DNA of 64,000 nucleotides from Bacteroidales bacterium UBA5382 (GTDB taxonomy: Bacteria; Bacteroidota; Bacteroidia; Bacteroidales; Dysgonomonadaceae). Where the stretch lies: contig DHOU01000041.1 in NCBI GenBank assembly GCA_002409745.1, positions 6,982 through 70,981 on the forward strand, in the 5' to 3' direction. The translations under genes and the position numbers were made by a program. Below the pieces are notes generated by a model. That model ran no database searches. It saw only the letters and a program-made list of their open reading frames with translations, and was not told where the DNA came from. Positions 18,290 to 25,953 of the stretch are shown in pieces (the stretch's first letter is position 1; the number at the start of each line of letters is the position of its first letter).

Positions 18290-19294
18290 ATGACAAAGTA
18301 TCATTCATTATTCGCAGGAACAACCACAGATACGGAAGTACAGGTTGTCAGAGAAAATCAGGTCGTTATCGGTTACGGCTATGCCATGAGCGAATCCCGC
18401 TATGTGGTCTGTAAAGTGGAGCATATTGAAAGGGTCGGGTACATGTACCACCTGATCAATATCGGGACAAAGGACATGGACAGGACGGATATGCTTACCC
18501 CCTTATCCCAAAAATTCGGCATCGGCAGGTATTACGACGATGTGAACCCCGAATTTATGGATGCTTTCGAGGTCGCCATCCTTCTTCAGGAAGCACAGGC
18601 GAAAGCCAAAGCGGAAGCGGACGAAGCCGAAAAGGAACGCATACGGATGGAAGAAGTAAAAGAAGTCGGTCGCAAACGCTTTGCCGAACTCTTTCCCGAA
18701 AACGCTCAGGCGGTTATCGTGGCACGGCTGAAACAGGACGAAAGCGACAGCATGACCGATTATTTCGCAAGCAGTACACAGCGCACCGTCATTTTGGGTT
18801 TTTCCACCCACAAAAGGAACATCTTTTCCGAAATGCGCAAGCACGCATCCAACTTCGGGGAAACCGCCCATTTAGCGGAGTACAACGAGGATTACGAACA
18901 CAGGGAAAAGTATTCGATGGGTGCAGGGTATTATTTGGGAGAAAGCAAGTATCACGGGTGGATCATCGAAAAAGTACCCGTGTACGACCGCAACCGCACG
19001 ATAGAGGAATTTGCCTATACCGCAGGAAGCGAAGACAATATCCATATCAAAGCCGTTCCCGCAACTGTAACAGGTAATGCAGAAGAAGCCATCACAGGCG
19101 ATTTTATCATTGTGGACTATTCGGAAAAGGCAATCGCCATTTTCGGGGATACCAAACCGATAAAAGATGCCCTTTCCGCATTGGGCGGACGCTTTAATGC
19201 CCGATTGACCCACAACGGAGAGAAAAAAGCGGGATGGATTTTCCAAAAATCAAAAGAGCAACAGTTAAGGGAACTTATCGGATTGACACAATAA
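18290..19294 (+). CDS. ICE accessory protein, 334 residues
   Basis: A soluble protein with three parts: an N-terminal beta-rich domain (residues 1-90), a coiled-coil stretch rich in Ala, Glu and Lys (about 100-135), and a C-terminal segment. The last 65 residues (IAIFGDTKPIKDALSALGGRFNARLTHNGEKKAGWIF) match a short domain seen in phage and ICE proteins and in some methylase/helicase proteins: a K-x6-LGGRFN...GWIF pattern. No catalytic motif is visible. I recall proteins of this type as common members of Bacteroides ICE accessory regions, with no assigned role. Confidence 0.65.
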   Translation: MTKYHSLFAGTTTDTEVQVVRENQVVIGYGYAMSESRYVVCKVEHIERVGYMYHLINIGTKDMDRTDMLTPLSQKFGIGRYYDDVNPEFMDAFEVAILLQEAQAKAKAEADEAEKERIRMEEVKEVGRKRFAELFPENAQAVIVARLKQDESDSMTDYFASSTQRTVILGFSTHKRNIFSEMRKHASNFGETAHLAEYNEDYEHREKYSMGAGYYLGESKYHGWIIEKVPVYDRNRTIEEFAYTAGSEDNIHIKAVPATVTGNAEEAITGDFIIVDYSEKAIAIFGDTKPIKDALSALGGRFNARLTHNGEKKAGWIFQKSKEQQLRELIGLTQ

Positions 19295-19344
19295 CAGGGT
19301 ATTCACACGGGGGCACTTACCCTGCCCCCATAAATTCAAAAAAG

Positions 19345-19701
19345 ATGAAAGCAACAAATCATTTCAAAGACACCATAAAGGCATATTTAGACCAACGTGC
19401 GGAATCGGATATACTTTTCTCCTTCCGCTACTCCCTGCCTGAAAAGACCATCGACAACTGTATCTTATGGAAAGCTTTCCATAAAATGCATTGTGTCAGC
19501 GGTTACCATTCAAAGGTGGATTCGTTGATACTTTCCGCTTGTATAGACGGGAAAAGGATTGAAACCATAGAAGTATCCCTTTCCCAGCTAAAGGTCATCC
19601 AATCGAGGGGCGTATGCAACAGGAACACCAAATACCACAACAGGATTGTACACCTTGTCAATCAAAATATTCCCCTCATAGAACAAAGATTATCAGCATA
19701 A
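19345..19701 (+). CDS. PcfK-like N-terminus, small ICE protein
   Basis: A 118-residue protein. The first 20 residues (MKATNHFKDTIKAYLDQRAE) are like PcfK-family proteins of conjugative elements, while the rest (HSKVDSLILSACIDGKRIETIEVSLSQLKVIQSRG) is not the usual PcfK tail. The start at 19345 is chosen because of this N-terminus and the AAAAAAG leader; an upstream in-frame start at 19234 would overlap the previous gene. Function unknown. Confidence 0.6.
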   Translation: MKATNHFKDTIKAYLDQRAESDILFSFRYSLPEKTIDNCILWKAFHKMHCVSGYHSKVDSLILSACIDGKRIETIEVSLSQLKVIQSRGVCNRNTKYHNRIVHLVNQNIPLIEQRLSA

Positions 19702-19738
19702 AATACTAAAAAAACAAATTATTAAAACAGAAAATGAT

Positions 19739-20164
19739 ATGAAAGCGAAAGAAAATAAGGCAGTAACAGGACACAAAAGCAACCTGACGGATAATGTAAC
19801 AGCCAACCAATGGTGGGAGAACTCGACCACCGAAGTAAAGGAACTGTTTTCGGGCATGAACAGCAATACGGCATCGGGCTATCATTTCCGCATGTTCTGG
19901 AAAAAACTTGCCCAATCGGATAGGGATAATATGTACCAATATTGGCAATACAGAACGGGAGTAATCGAACTTTCCGATGACGATGCCAACAGCCTGCAAA
20001 TGGAAATCATTTGCGAACTGGCAGACATCGCACTGGAGACAGAGTACGGCAAATCCTGTGAGGACATGTGCGACGACAACGGCTCATTTTACGAAGAATA
20101 CCAGGACAGGTTCAATGACCTGTACGATGACATTGAAGACAGGCTTTTAAATAACAACTTTTAA
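19739..20164 (+). CDS. Hypothetical acidic protein, 141 residues
   Basis: Not recognised. Soluble, strongly acidic in its second half (CEDMCDDNGSFYEEYQDRFNDLYDDIEDRL). It is followed 4 bases later by the 223-residue gene, and follows the PcfK-like gene by 37 bases, so it is an operon member. Similar acidic proteins occur among ICE accessory genes; acidity alone does not prove an anti-defence or DNA-mimic role. Confidence 0.6.
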   Translation: MKAKENKAVTGHKSNLTDNVTANQWWENSTTEVKELFSGMNSNTASGYHFRMFWKKLAQSDRDNMYQYWQYRTGVIELSDDDANSLQMEIICELADIALETEYGKSCEDMCDDNGSFYEEYQDRFNDLYDDIEDRLLNNNF

Positions 20165-20168
20165 TTTC

Positions 20169-20840
20169 ATGGATATGAAAACCAATAGTATAGTAATCAC
20201 CTATAAGAACAAAAAATATACCCTGAACAGGGTAAACGGCAACAGGCATTACCAATCAGGCTTTGAAACCGACCGATGGAGCATCCGCATCTATTTGTTG
20301 GAGGACGACCAAATCAGGATAATCATAAACAAGTCGGTAAAAAAGAGCGACACGGACTACCATACCCAATTCTGTTATGACTGCTATTGCACGTTAAGCG
20401 ACAGTTACCTGTTCCTGAATTTTGTGCATGACCCCGCCACCTGTAAACGCATCCGAAACCGCACCAAGTGGTTTGCCATAGAACCGATGCTAAGGGAAAT
20501 CCATACCCAACTGAAAGAGGAACTGGAAGCCCTGCACCCGTTCGACCTGATACACGACTTCAGGGATTTGGTGCAATTCATATACCGGAAGTTGAAATCA
20601 AACAATGAAACGGAATATACCATCAATAACTCCCTGCGTTTTGGCAAAGGGGAGAACACCTATGCGACAAGTGAAGAAGTCCTACAAGCCAAAGAAAAAG
20701 AACCGCTTGCCTTACTGAACCTGTTCAACGGTTTTCATGCAATCTCCGTTGACACCGTTGTTTTTTTCCTGTACTGGCTGCGGGACAGGGATGGAAAACT
20801 CACTGTTTCGGACGGGCGGAAAGCCAAAGATATTCTGTAA
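20169..20840 (+). CDS. Hypothetical protein, 223 residues
   Basis: Not recognised. The N-terminal 110 residues are beta-rich with several aromatic residues and a CYDCYC cluster (residues 69-74) that could bind a metal, though only three cysteines are close. The C-terminal half is helical (LREIHTQLKEELEALHPFDLIHDF). It is the last of four plus-strand genes and is followed by a hairpin (20852-20869). An ATG at 20175 is an alternative start. Confidence 0.6.
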   Translation: MDMKTNSIVITYKNKKYTLNRVNGNRHYQSGFETDRWSIRIYLLEDDQIRIIINKSVKKSDTDYHTQFCYDCYCTLSDSYLFLNFVHDPATCKRIRNRTKWFAIEPMLREIHTQLKEELEALHPFDLIHDFRDLVQFIYRKLKSNNETEYTINNSLRFGKGENTYATSEEVLQAKEKEPLALLNLFNGFHAISVDTVVFFLYWLRDRDGKLTVSDGRKAKDIL

Positions 20841-20851
20841 AACACTAATCA

Positions 20852-20869
20852 GGGCGGAGCAATCCGCCC
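20852..20869 (+). terminator. Hairpin after the accessory operon
   Basis: A 7-bp perfect stem (GGGCGGA/TCCGCCC) with GCAA loop, a stable tetraloop form. No T-run follows, so it may stabilise the 3' end rather than terminate by itself. Confidence 0.4.
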
Positions 20870-20884
20870 GTAATACCCGATACA

Positions 20885-21031
20885 ATGTATATACTATTCA
20901 TCGGATTCAGGAAATTGGGCGAATTTCTTTCGATATCACAAGCCAAACAGTTTGCCCGAAACAGCGGATTGTCAGGAGTATTCAGCCTGATCGGCAAGAA
21001 TTACAGGGATAGCTGGCATGTTCCTGCGTGA
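20885..21031 (+). CDS. Small hypothetical protein, 48 residues
   Basis: A complete short frame (MYILFIGFRKLGEFLSISQA... ending SWHVPA) between two hairpins. The sequence reads like a small folded protein with a motif resembling SQAKQFARNSGLSG, a helix-turn-like pattern. The second hairpin (21040-21065) with T-rich tail fits a terminator directly downstream. No function is known. Confidence 0.45.
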   Translation: MYILFIGFRKLGEFLSISQAKQFARNSGLSGVFSLIGKNYRDSWHVPA

Positions 21032-21039
21032 TAAGGGCA

Positions 21040-21065
21040 GGCGGGAAAACCGCCCGTTTCTTTTT
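21040..21065 (+). terminator. Intrinsic terminator (plus strand)
   Basis: Stem GGCGG/CCGCC (21040-21044 and 21050-21054) followed by CGTTTCTTTTT. It lies 9 bases after the 48-residue frame and separates it from the convergent arsenic genes. Confidence 0.6.
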
Positions 21066-21145
21066 CCATGAGCATCAGGACGAAGCGGGAGAAAAAGAAA
21101 CAAAAAGCCGGATGATCTTACTAAGCTAAAGATATATGATTCAAA

Positions 21146-22201
21146 CTATAACCATTGATCCGTTTTCTTGATATAATATTTTCTCCTTAACCGAAAAACA
21201 ATGTTCACCAGCAGGATAAGTACTGGCACTTCGACAAGCGGGCCGACGACGCCGGCAAAGGCTTGTCCGCTGTGTAAACCGAAAACGCCTATGGCAACCG
21301 CAATCGCCAGCTCAAAATTATTGCCTGTGGCGGTAAAAGCAACCGAAGCATTCTTATCGTAAGATGCACCGATAAGCCTGCCTGCAAAAAAGCTAAGGAA
21401 GAACATAACCACGAAATAGACCAATAACGGGATGGCAATCCGCACCACATCCAGCGGTATTTGTACGATCAGTTCTCCTTTCAGGCTGAACATCAGCATG
21501 ATCGTAAACAATAAGGCGATAAGGGTAACAGGTGATATGGTAGGAATGAACTTTTCCCTGTACCATTGCTCCCCTTTTATCTTTACGAGTATCAAACGGC
21601 TAAGGATACCCATCAGGAAAGGGATGCCCAGATAGATGGCAACCGTTTGGGCAATCGTACCGATGGAAATATCCACGATTGCCCCTTCAAAACCGAATAG
21701 CGGAGGCAACTTCGTAACGAATATCCAGGCATAGAAACTGTAAAAGAATACCTGAAAGATGCTGTTCAGGGCTACCAATCCTGCACCATACTCCGTATTT
21801 CCTTCCGCCAGATCGTTCCAGACAAGCACCATTGCGATACATCTGGCAAGACCGATCAGAATAACTCCCACCATATATTCGGGATAATCGTGCAGGAAGA
21901 GGATTGCCAGTAAGAACATCAGGACAGGCCCGATAATCCAGTTCAGGATGAGTGATACGGTCAGTATTTTTACATTGGAAAAAACCTTGGGCAGTTGTTT
22001 GTAGTCTACTTTCGCCAATGGCGGGTACATCATCAGGATAAGGCCGATAGCCAAAGGAATGTTTGTTGTCCCGCTTGACATGGAATCTATATAGCCGCTG
22101 AATGACGGGATGAAATAACCCAGCCCCACACCGACAGTCATAGCAAGGAATATCCAAAGGGTTAAGTTTTTGTCTAAAAAGTTAAGTTTCTTTTCACTCA
22201 T
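21146..22201 (-). CDS. acr3: ACR3-family arsenite efflux permease
   Basis: A 351-residue inner-membrane protein with ten expected transmembrane helices. The ACR3 hallmark [34 protein letters not shown] near residues 112-146 contains the conserved Cys thought to bind As(III). The C-terminal [22 protein letters not shown] is the second conserved block. It exports arsenite using the proton gradient. It is the last gene of the arsR-arsC-acr3 unit and overlaps arsC by 8 bases. In many genomes this gene is called arsB, although it is unrelated to the E. coli ArsB. Confidence 0.93.
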   Translation of the reverse strand: MSEKKLNFLDKNLTLWIFLAMTVGVGLGYFIPSFSGYIDSMSSGTTNIPLAIGLILMMYPPLAKVDYKQLPKVFSNVKILTVSLILNWIIGPVLMFLLAILFLHDYPEYMVGVILIGLARCIAMVLVWNDLAEGNTEYGAGLVALNSIFQVFFYSFYAWIFVTKLPPLFGFEGAIVDISIGTIAQTVAIYLGIPFLMGILSRLILVKIKGEQWYREKFIPTISPVTLIALLFTIMLMFSLKGELIVQIPLDVVRIAIPLLVYFVVMFFLSFFAGRLIGASYDKNASVAFTATGNNFELAIAVAIGVFGLHSGQAFAGVVGPLVEVPVLILLVNIVFRLRRKYYIKKTDQWL

Positions 22202-22847
22202 TCCTCAATATGTTATTTGTTAAAAGACCGATAACTTTTTCAAATCTTTCATGGCAACATACCCCGTTCGGGGATAATTCTTTACATTTTCCCGTATTAT
22301 GTTTGTTCAAGTAATTTCTTACCGATTTGATATCGGTACAATTCGCTTTAACCGCATTTCTTATATTCCCCAACGTTATCTTTCCACAATGACAGATAAT
22401 AACATAGTCTGAACTTTCATCCAATTGATTAAAAAGTATGTGGTGCTGGTAGAAATTATAAAATGCTTTTTTAATTTCATCCCTTACCCGGATATACTCC
22501 GATTGTATAAACTCGGGCGTTCCCGCAGCTTCCGACGGATCATCGAAGCCGATATGCAAGCGGTTCTTTACCTTGCCGGAAAACGTCGGACAGCTTTCAT
22601 TGGCGCCGCCGCAAACGGTAATCACATAATCCCATTCATCGTCGATATAATCATCAACGCTATCGGATGTATGGTGCGAAATATCCACCCCTGCCTCCTG
22701 CATGGCTTCTATCGCTTTGGGATTCACCTTCCCGCTTGCTTTTGTTCCTGCGGAATAAACCGATAATCCGGGATCGAACGATTGTAAAAACCCGTGTGCC
22801 ATCTGGCTGCGGCAACTGTTACCCGTACAAAGGATCAAAATTTTCAT
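22194..22847 (-). CDS. arsC: Arsenate reductase (LMW-phosphatase type) with C-terminal BFD-like domain
   Basis: Residues 1-130 form a low-molecular-weight phosphatase fold: [15 protein letters not shown] is the CX5R P-loop, with [16 protein letters not shown] and a Cys-containing tail ([13 protein letters not shown]) as in thioredoxin-coupled ArsC, which uses further cysteines. Residues about 150-205 hold a second cysteine set, [19 protein letters not shown] ... [14 protein letters not shown], that resembles the BFD-like [2Fe-2S] domain layout (CxC, then CX4-7C). Usual ArsC proteins are 130-145 residues, so the extension of about 75 residues is unusual. It may supply electrons for arsenate reduction (inference). 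It overlaps acr3 by 8 bases. Confidence 0.82.
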   Translation of the reverse strand: MKILILCTGNSCRSQMAHGFLQSFDPGLSVYSAGTKASGKVNPKAIEAMQEAGVDISHHTSDSVDDYIDDEWDYVITVCGGANESCPTFSGKVKNRLHIGFDDPSEAAGTPEFIQSEYIRVRDEIKKAFYNFYQHHILFNQLDESSDYVIICHCGKITLGNIRNAVKANCTDIKSVRNYLNKHNTGKCKELSPNGVCCHERFEKVIGLLTNNILRNE

Positions 22848-22953
22848 TTCAGTTTTTTTTTGTTGTATGTATATTTACAATTCGTATTTCGTAGAACAAC
22901 GAACACTTATTCAAAAAAAATACCGGCACAGCTTTTCCGGCATCTTTATGATA

Positions 22954-23274
22954 TCAGCAAATATCGTCTGTCTTCTGCAATTGGGTGAAGAAGCCTGCGA
23001 ACAACTCTTTCGCCTTGTTCCAGTTCTCCTGATGGATGCAATATTTAACAGTAGGTAATGTGATTGTTCCCTGAATCAATCCTGCATCTTTGAGTTCGTT
23101 CAAATGCTGCGACAAGGTGCTTTTGGCAATCGGCAGTATCTCCGACATATCTCCGTGATAACAACATGACCGGGTTGCAAGCATTTCCAAGATGGCGATA
23201 CGGATGGGATGTCCCAACGCTTTGGCAAAGCGTGCGAGTTGCTCCTGTTGGTCTGTTAATTCTTTCTTTGACAT
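22954..23274 (-). CDS. arsR: ArsR-family metalloregulatory repressor
   Basis: A 106-residue winged-helix protein. QLARFAKALGHPIRIAILEMLA is helix 1-2, and LPIAKSTLSQHLNELKDAGLIQGTI is the recognition helix. A vicinal Cys pair in RSCCYHGDM near residue 37 is the likely As(III) site; the classical ELCVCDLC motif is not present. C-terminal FFTQLQKTDDIC has a further Cys. It represses its own operon until arsenite binds. Start at ATG 23274; an upstream TTG would add two residues. Two TTCG-N8-CGAA sites lie directly upstream. Confidence 0.92.
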   Translation of the reverse strand: MSKKELTDQQEQLARFAKALGHPIRIAILEMLATRSCCYHGDMSEILPIAKSTLSQHLNELKDAGLIQGTITLPTVKYCIHQENWNKAKELFAGFFTQLQKTDDIC

Positions 23275-23289
23275 AATCAATATTTATTG

Positions 23290-23332
23290 TTCGCAAATAT
23301 ACGAATAGTTTTATTATTCGCAATATTACGAA
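23290..23332 (-). promoter_or_regulatory. arsR promoter with two TTCG-N8-CGAA operator half-sites
   Basis: The minus-strand -7 element TATATTTG is at 23294-23301, 20 bases before the arsR ATG. It lies inside the inverted repeat TTCG-N8-CGAA at 23290-23305. A second copy with the same arms and 8-base spacer is at 23317-23332, 27 bases away. Both are flanked by A/T. The layout fits ArsR repression by occlusion of the -7 element. Confidence 0.65.
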
Positions 23333-23420
23333 TGATAATTTTCTCTGTCTTTCTTGGTGTTTCAGGGGTACAAGCGGAAAAATAGACCTCAAAAATCACT
23401 GAACAACTGCTCTATTTCTT

Positions 23421-23428
23421 TATCTTTG
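23421..23428 (+). promoter_or_regulatory. -7 promoter element upstream of the histone-like gene (TATCTTTG)
   Basis: Exact TAnnTTTG match 114 bases before the histone-like ATG. The transcript would carry a leader that includes a 19-codon frame at 23453-23512. Confidence 0.55.
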
Positions 23429-23452
23429 CGACGAAATATTAAAAATAAAGAT

Positions 23453-23512
23453 ATGAAACGAGCATGTGAACAGTTCACGCCAAAGAACATGATAATCGCG
23501 AGTTCCATATGA
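23453..23512 (+). CDS. Possible 19-residue leader peptide
   Basis: ATG to TGA frame of 19 codons between the promoter at 23421 and the histone-like gene. It contains the inverted repeat GTGAACAGTTCAC. Too short to judge by composition; it may be chance or an attenuator-type leader. Confidence 0.2.
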   Translation: MKRACEQFTPKNMIIASSI

Positions 23513-23541
23513 CCTTAGTGTAAAAAATAAAATATTATCAT

Positions 23542-23715
23542 ATGAAACAGCTAACAGACAATTTGAACCGGCTATTCGCAGAATTTACAAAAGATGCGGC
23601 TTTGCAGGTCGAAAACGGAAATAAGGCAGCGGGAACCCGCGCACGTAAAGCGTCCCTGGCCATTGAGAAGGCATTGAAGGAATTTCGTAAAAAGTCGATT
23701 GAACTTTCAAAATGA
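23542..23715 (+). CDS. Histone H1-like small basic protein
   Basis: A 57-residue protein (MKQLTDNLNRLFAEFTKDAA ... ALKEFRKKSIELSK), helical and basic, with KAAGTRARKASLAIEKALKEFRK as the basic core. It matches the pattern of the short Hc1/histone H1-like family seen in Bacteroidetes and Chlamydiae, which bind DNA. A promoter (23421), an A-rich leader and a strong terminator (23742-23774) enclose it as a single-gene unit. Such genes exist on Bacteroidales chromosomes as well as elements; a role in compacting the element or altering its expression is inference. Confidence 0.75.
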   Translation: MKQLTDNLNRLFAEFTKDAALQVENGNKAAGTRARKASLAIEKALKEFRKKSIELSK

Positions 23716-23741
23716 ACCGATCATACAAATTGGAAAATGGG

Positions 23742-23774
23742 AAAAAGTTGTCTGATGCGTAAAGACAACTTTTT
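23742..23774 (+). terminator. Intrinsic terminator of the histone-like gene
   Basis: A perfect 11-bp stem (AAAAAGTTGTC/GACAACTTTTT) with an 11-base loop and a T-run formed by the 3' arm and the following TTTTG. Confidence 0.8.
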
Positions 23775-23830
23775 GTTTTATTTATCAGTATCTTTTCAAT
23801 ATTATTGCATTTCATTTTCAGGCAAATAGA

Positions 23831-23838
23831 TATCTTTG
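23831..23838 (+). promoter_or_regulatory. -7 promoter element (TATCTTTG)
   Basis: Exact TAnnTTTG match 24 bases before the ATG at 23862 of the next gene. Confidence 0.55.
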
Positions 23839-23861
23839 TACTGAAATAATATCGGTATGGC

Positions 23862-24203
23862 ATGGCAGTAAAAATAGAGAAATGGGTAGTCGCCCAAAAG
23901 AAATACAAACTGTCCGACAAACACGTCGAAATGGCGCGACAATTAGGCTTGAACCCCGACAAGCTGGGCAAGATTGACAACCACAAGCAGGAAACATGGA
24001 AAGCGCCGTTGCCGCAATTCATTGAAGAAATATACTTCAAACGATTTAAGCGTGAAGAACCTGCCGTTATCCGCTCCTTGAAAGACGTCATCGCGGATGA
24101 CAAAGCCTGGAAGGAGAAGAAGAAAAAGGAGAAAGCAAAGAAACGGGCGGCGATGGGAAAAGAACAGGACAACAATAATATAACTTTCGTTGATACGGAA
24201 TAA
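23862..24203 (+). CDS. Hypothetical basic protein, 113 residues
   Basis: Not assigned. A highly charged cytoplasmic protein with N-terminal KWVVAQKKYKLSDKHVEMARQLGLNPDKLGK and a Lys-rich helix (AWKEKKKKEKAKKRAAMGKEQ) near the C-terminus. It looks like a small, conserved Bacteroidales protein of unknown function often seen as a single gene. It has its own promoter (23831) and terminator (24202-24229). Confidence 0.65.
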   Translation: MAVKIEKWVVAQKKYKLSDKHVEMARQLGLNPDKLGKIDNHKQETWKAPLPQFIEEIYFKRFKREEPAVIRSLKDVIADDKAWKEKKKKEKAKKRAAMGKEQDNNNITFVDTE

Positions 24204-24229
24204 AAAATCCGCCTGTAAGCGGATTTTTT
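24202..24229. terminator. Bidirectional intrinsic terminator
   Basis: A perfect 11-bp stem (AAAAAATCCGC/GCGGATTTTTT) with a 6-base loop. T-runs form on both strands. It closes the 113-residue gene on the plus strand and the tra operon on the minus strand. Confidence 0.85.
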
Positions 24230-24314
24230 ATTAACCGATCTGAATATATGAAACATCTTAGATGGTAGAACCGTCCGAATTAAACTCCGGGCGTTCTTTG
24301 CATACACCATGTTA

Positions 24315-24890
24315 TTATAATAATGAACTTCCACCTGCCAGCATCTTGCATTGCAGGGAAAATACAGCTTTCATATACTCTTTGAAGCCTGTTGCTTGCC
24401 CCGTATCTTCTGCCGGATCATCCTGAAAGGAAAAAGTCCTTTCAATAACCTGCCCGAACGAATCTTCTATGTAAACCGTGAATACGCTTTGCTCTTCCGA
24501 AAAAGAGGTATAGTAAAGGCGGAATACGGATTTTGTCAGCGGGTACAGGTCGTTCGGCTCGAATACCGTCCCTTCATCCGTTTTCAGTTCACCCTCCCCG
24601 TCCGTCTGGAACATACGGATGAAAAACTTTACATCCCGGTAGTTGCCCTCCCTGACTAATGTACAGCGGATTTCAACGGTTTCCCCTTTTTTGACCTTTT
24701 TAGGAACCGGCATAGTAACCAGATCAAATGCGTAAGCCTGACGAACATCCAAATCGTTGCTACAGGCACAGACTATTGCACCGAGCAATAGCGTGTATAA
24801 AAAATACAGTGAAAGCCGGGTGCAATTAAGCTTGCTTGAAATTGCCGAGGCGCATCCTGTATTATGGAAATATGCTAAGAATTTTTTCAT
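24315..24890 (-). CDS. traQ: Conjugal transfer protein TraQ (DUF3872)
   Basis: A 191-residue exported lipoprotein-like protein: a hydrophobic segment LYFLYTLLLGAIVCAC near residues 29-44 ends in Cys, as in a lipobox. The periplasmic part has PKKVKKGETVEIRCTLVREGNYRDVKFFIRMFQ and DLYPLTKSVFRLYYTS, the DUF3872 pattern of TraQ from Bacteroides conjugative transposons. It is the last gene of the tra operon. The N-terminus before the membrane segment is longer than usual, so the true start may be an internal codon. Confidence 0.85.
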   Translation of the reverse strand: MKKFLAYFHNTGCASAISSKLNCTRLSLYFLYTLLLGAIVCACSNDLDVRQAYAFDLVTMPVPKKVKKGETVEIRCTLVREGNYRDVKFFIRMFQTDGEGELKTDEGTVFEPNDLYPLTKSVFRLYYTSFSEEQSVFTVYIEDSFGQVIERTFSFQDDPAEDTGQATGFKEYMKAVFSLQCKMLAGGSSLL

Positions 24891-24912
24891 TGTGAATTAT
24901 ATTTTTCATTGT

Positions 24913-25364
24913 TTATAAATAAAGAAATTTCCCTTTAAGGGTATTGTTTGAGAGTATCCGGGCGTTTTCCGTTCCGTATGCAACCAGCATGGAGCCGTTC
25001 CTCGGCTGTAAGCCTTGCGTGCCGTCCGGTCTGAAGAACCGTACCCGGTCATACAGGAACTTGATCGCCGTAGCACAATATCGTGGAACCATTTGGCTTC
25101 GACTTTGGCAAAAACCAAAGCGATGCCGTTATTGTGTTCGGCCATCCTGACCAGGAACTGTTGTATCAGCGGATTGGAATACGGCGGATTGAGCCATACC
25201 CTGCCGTGCCAATCTTTATTTAAACCGTCTTCCTCTACGGTATAGAAATGTTTTGCCGAACGGTTCTGCCGGTAGGCTTCCTCGGAAGAAGCAGGGTCTA
25301 AATCAAATTCGCCCAACGATTGTATAATCTCCGCAGGCGTGTACCACTCGTCGCTTGTTTTCAT
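24913..25364 (-). pseudogene. Frameshifted phage-type DNA N-6-adenine methyltransferase
   Basis: The first part reads in frame from ATG 25364: KTSDEWYTPAEIIQSLGEFDLDPAS and HGRVWLNPPYSNPLIQQFL, with the NPPY catalytic motif of phage Dam-like adenine methyltransferases, up to KWFHDIV at about 25075. From there the sense frame changes: in another frame the sequence continues ATAIKFLYDRVRFFRPDG ... NNTLKGKFLYL and stops at 24913. One base is missing (or two are extra) near 25070. Without the shift the protein would be about 150 residues, full length for the family. It starts 2 bases after traO, in the place where traP usually lies. Confidence 0.75.
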
Positions 25365-25366
25365 GC

Positions 25367-25951
25367 CTAATCGATCATAAACCGTAATCCGATTCCAAAC
25401 TGTGTGTGGAACTTTGTCATATCGGAACCGGACAGGATGCGTTCGCGCCCGGTGAGCAGCAACACAACACGGTCGGTCAGGTAGGTTTCCATTTCCAAAG
25501 TGATTGCCCCGCCATACACAAAGCGGTCGCGGTTTTCGAGCGTCGAGCCGTCGAACAGCAGCTTGTCGCCCCAATTCACCGTTTCGTAACCCGCCACCGC
25601 CGAGCCGCCCAGCGAAAGGAAGAAGGTTTTTGACGGATCGGACAGGATATTCAGGAAATAGCCGCCTTCGGCGGTAAATTGCGCCACCGGCAGGCGGCTG
25701 TCCTTATAAGGATAGTACCGTGCAAGGTACTCCCCGCCGAACACCCACTTATTACAGTTTTTCGTGTAGGTCGCCATCGCAGCCCCGAAGTAATAGCCCG
25801 TTTCGTTGCGGGTAGGGGAAGAATAAAAACCGTCCGCCATGCCGCCTGTTACCTGTATGCCCCGCATACCGGGCAAACAACGCTGGGCGTATGCCCCGCC
25901 CGGAAGGGCGAAGCATAAGACCAACGTAAGTATAAATATTATTCGCTTCAT
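25367..25951 (-). CDS. traO: Conjugal transfer protein TraO
   Basis: A 194-residue protein with a signal peptide (MKRIIFILTLVLCFALPGGAYAQ) and a beta-rich body (GIQVTGGMADGF, YYFGAAMATYTKNCNKWVFGGEYL, GIGLRFMID) typical of TraO, which is thought to be an outer-membrane beta-structured component of the mating apparatus. It follows traN after 2 bases. Length and position agree with CTnDOT-type operons. Confidence 0.9.
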   Translation of the reverse strand: MKRIIFILTLVLCFALPGGAYAQRCLPGMRGIQVTGGMADGFYSSPTRNETGYYFGAAMATYTKNCNKWVFGGEYLARYYPYKDSRLPVAQFTAEGGYFLNILSDPSKTFFLSLGGSAVAGYETVNWGDKLLFDGSTLENRDRFVYGGAITLEMETYLTDRVVLLLTGRERILSGSDMTKFHTQFGIGLRFMID

Positions 25952-25953
25952 GG

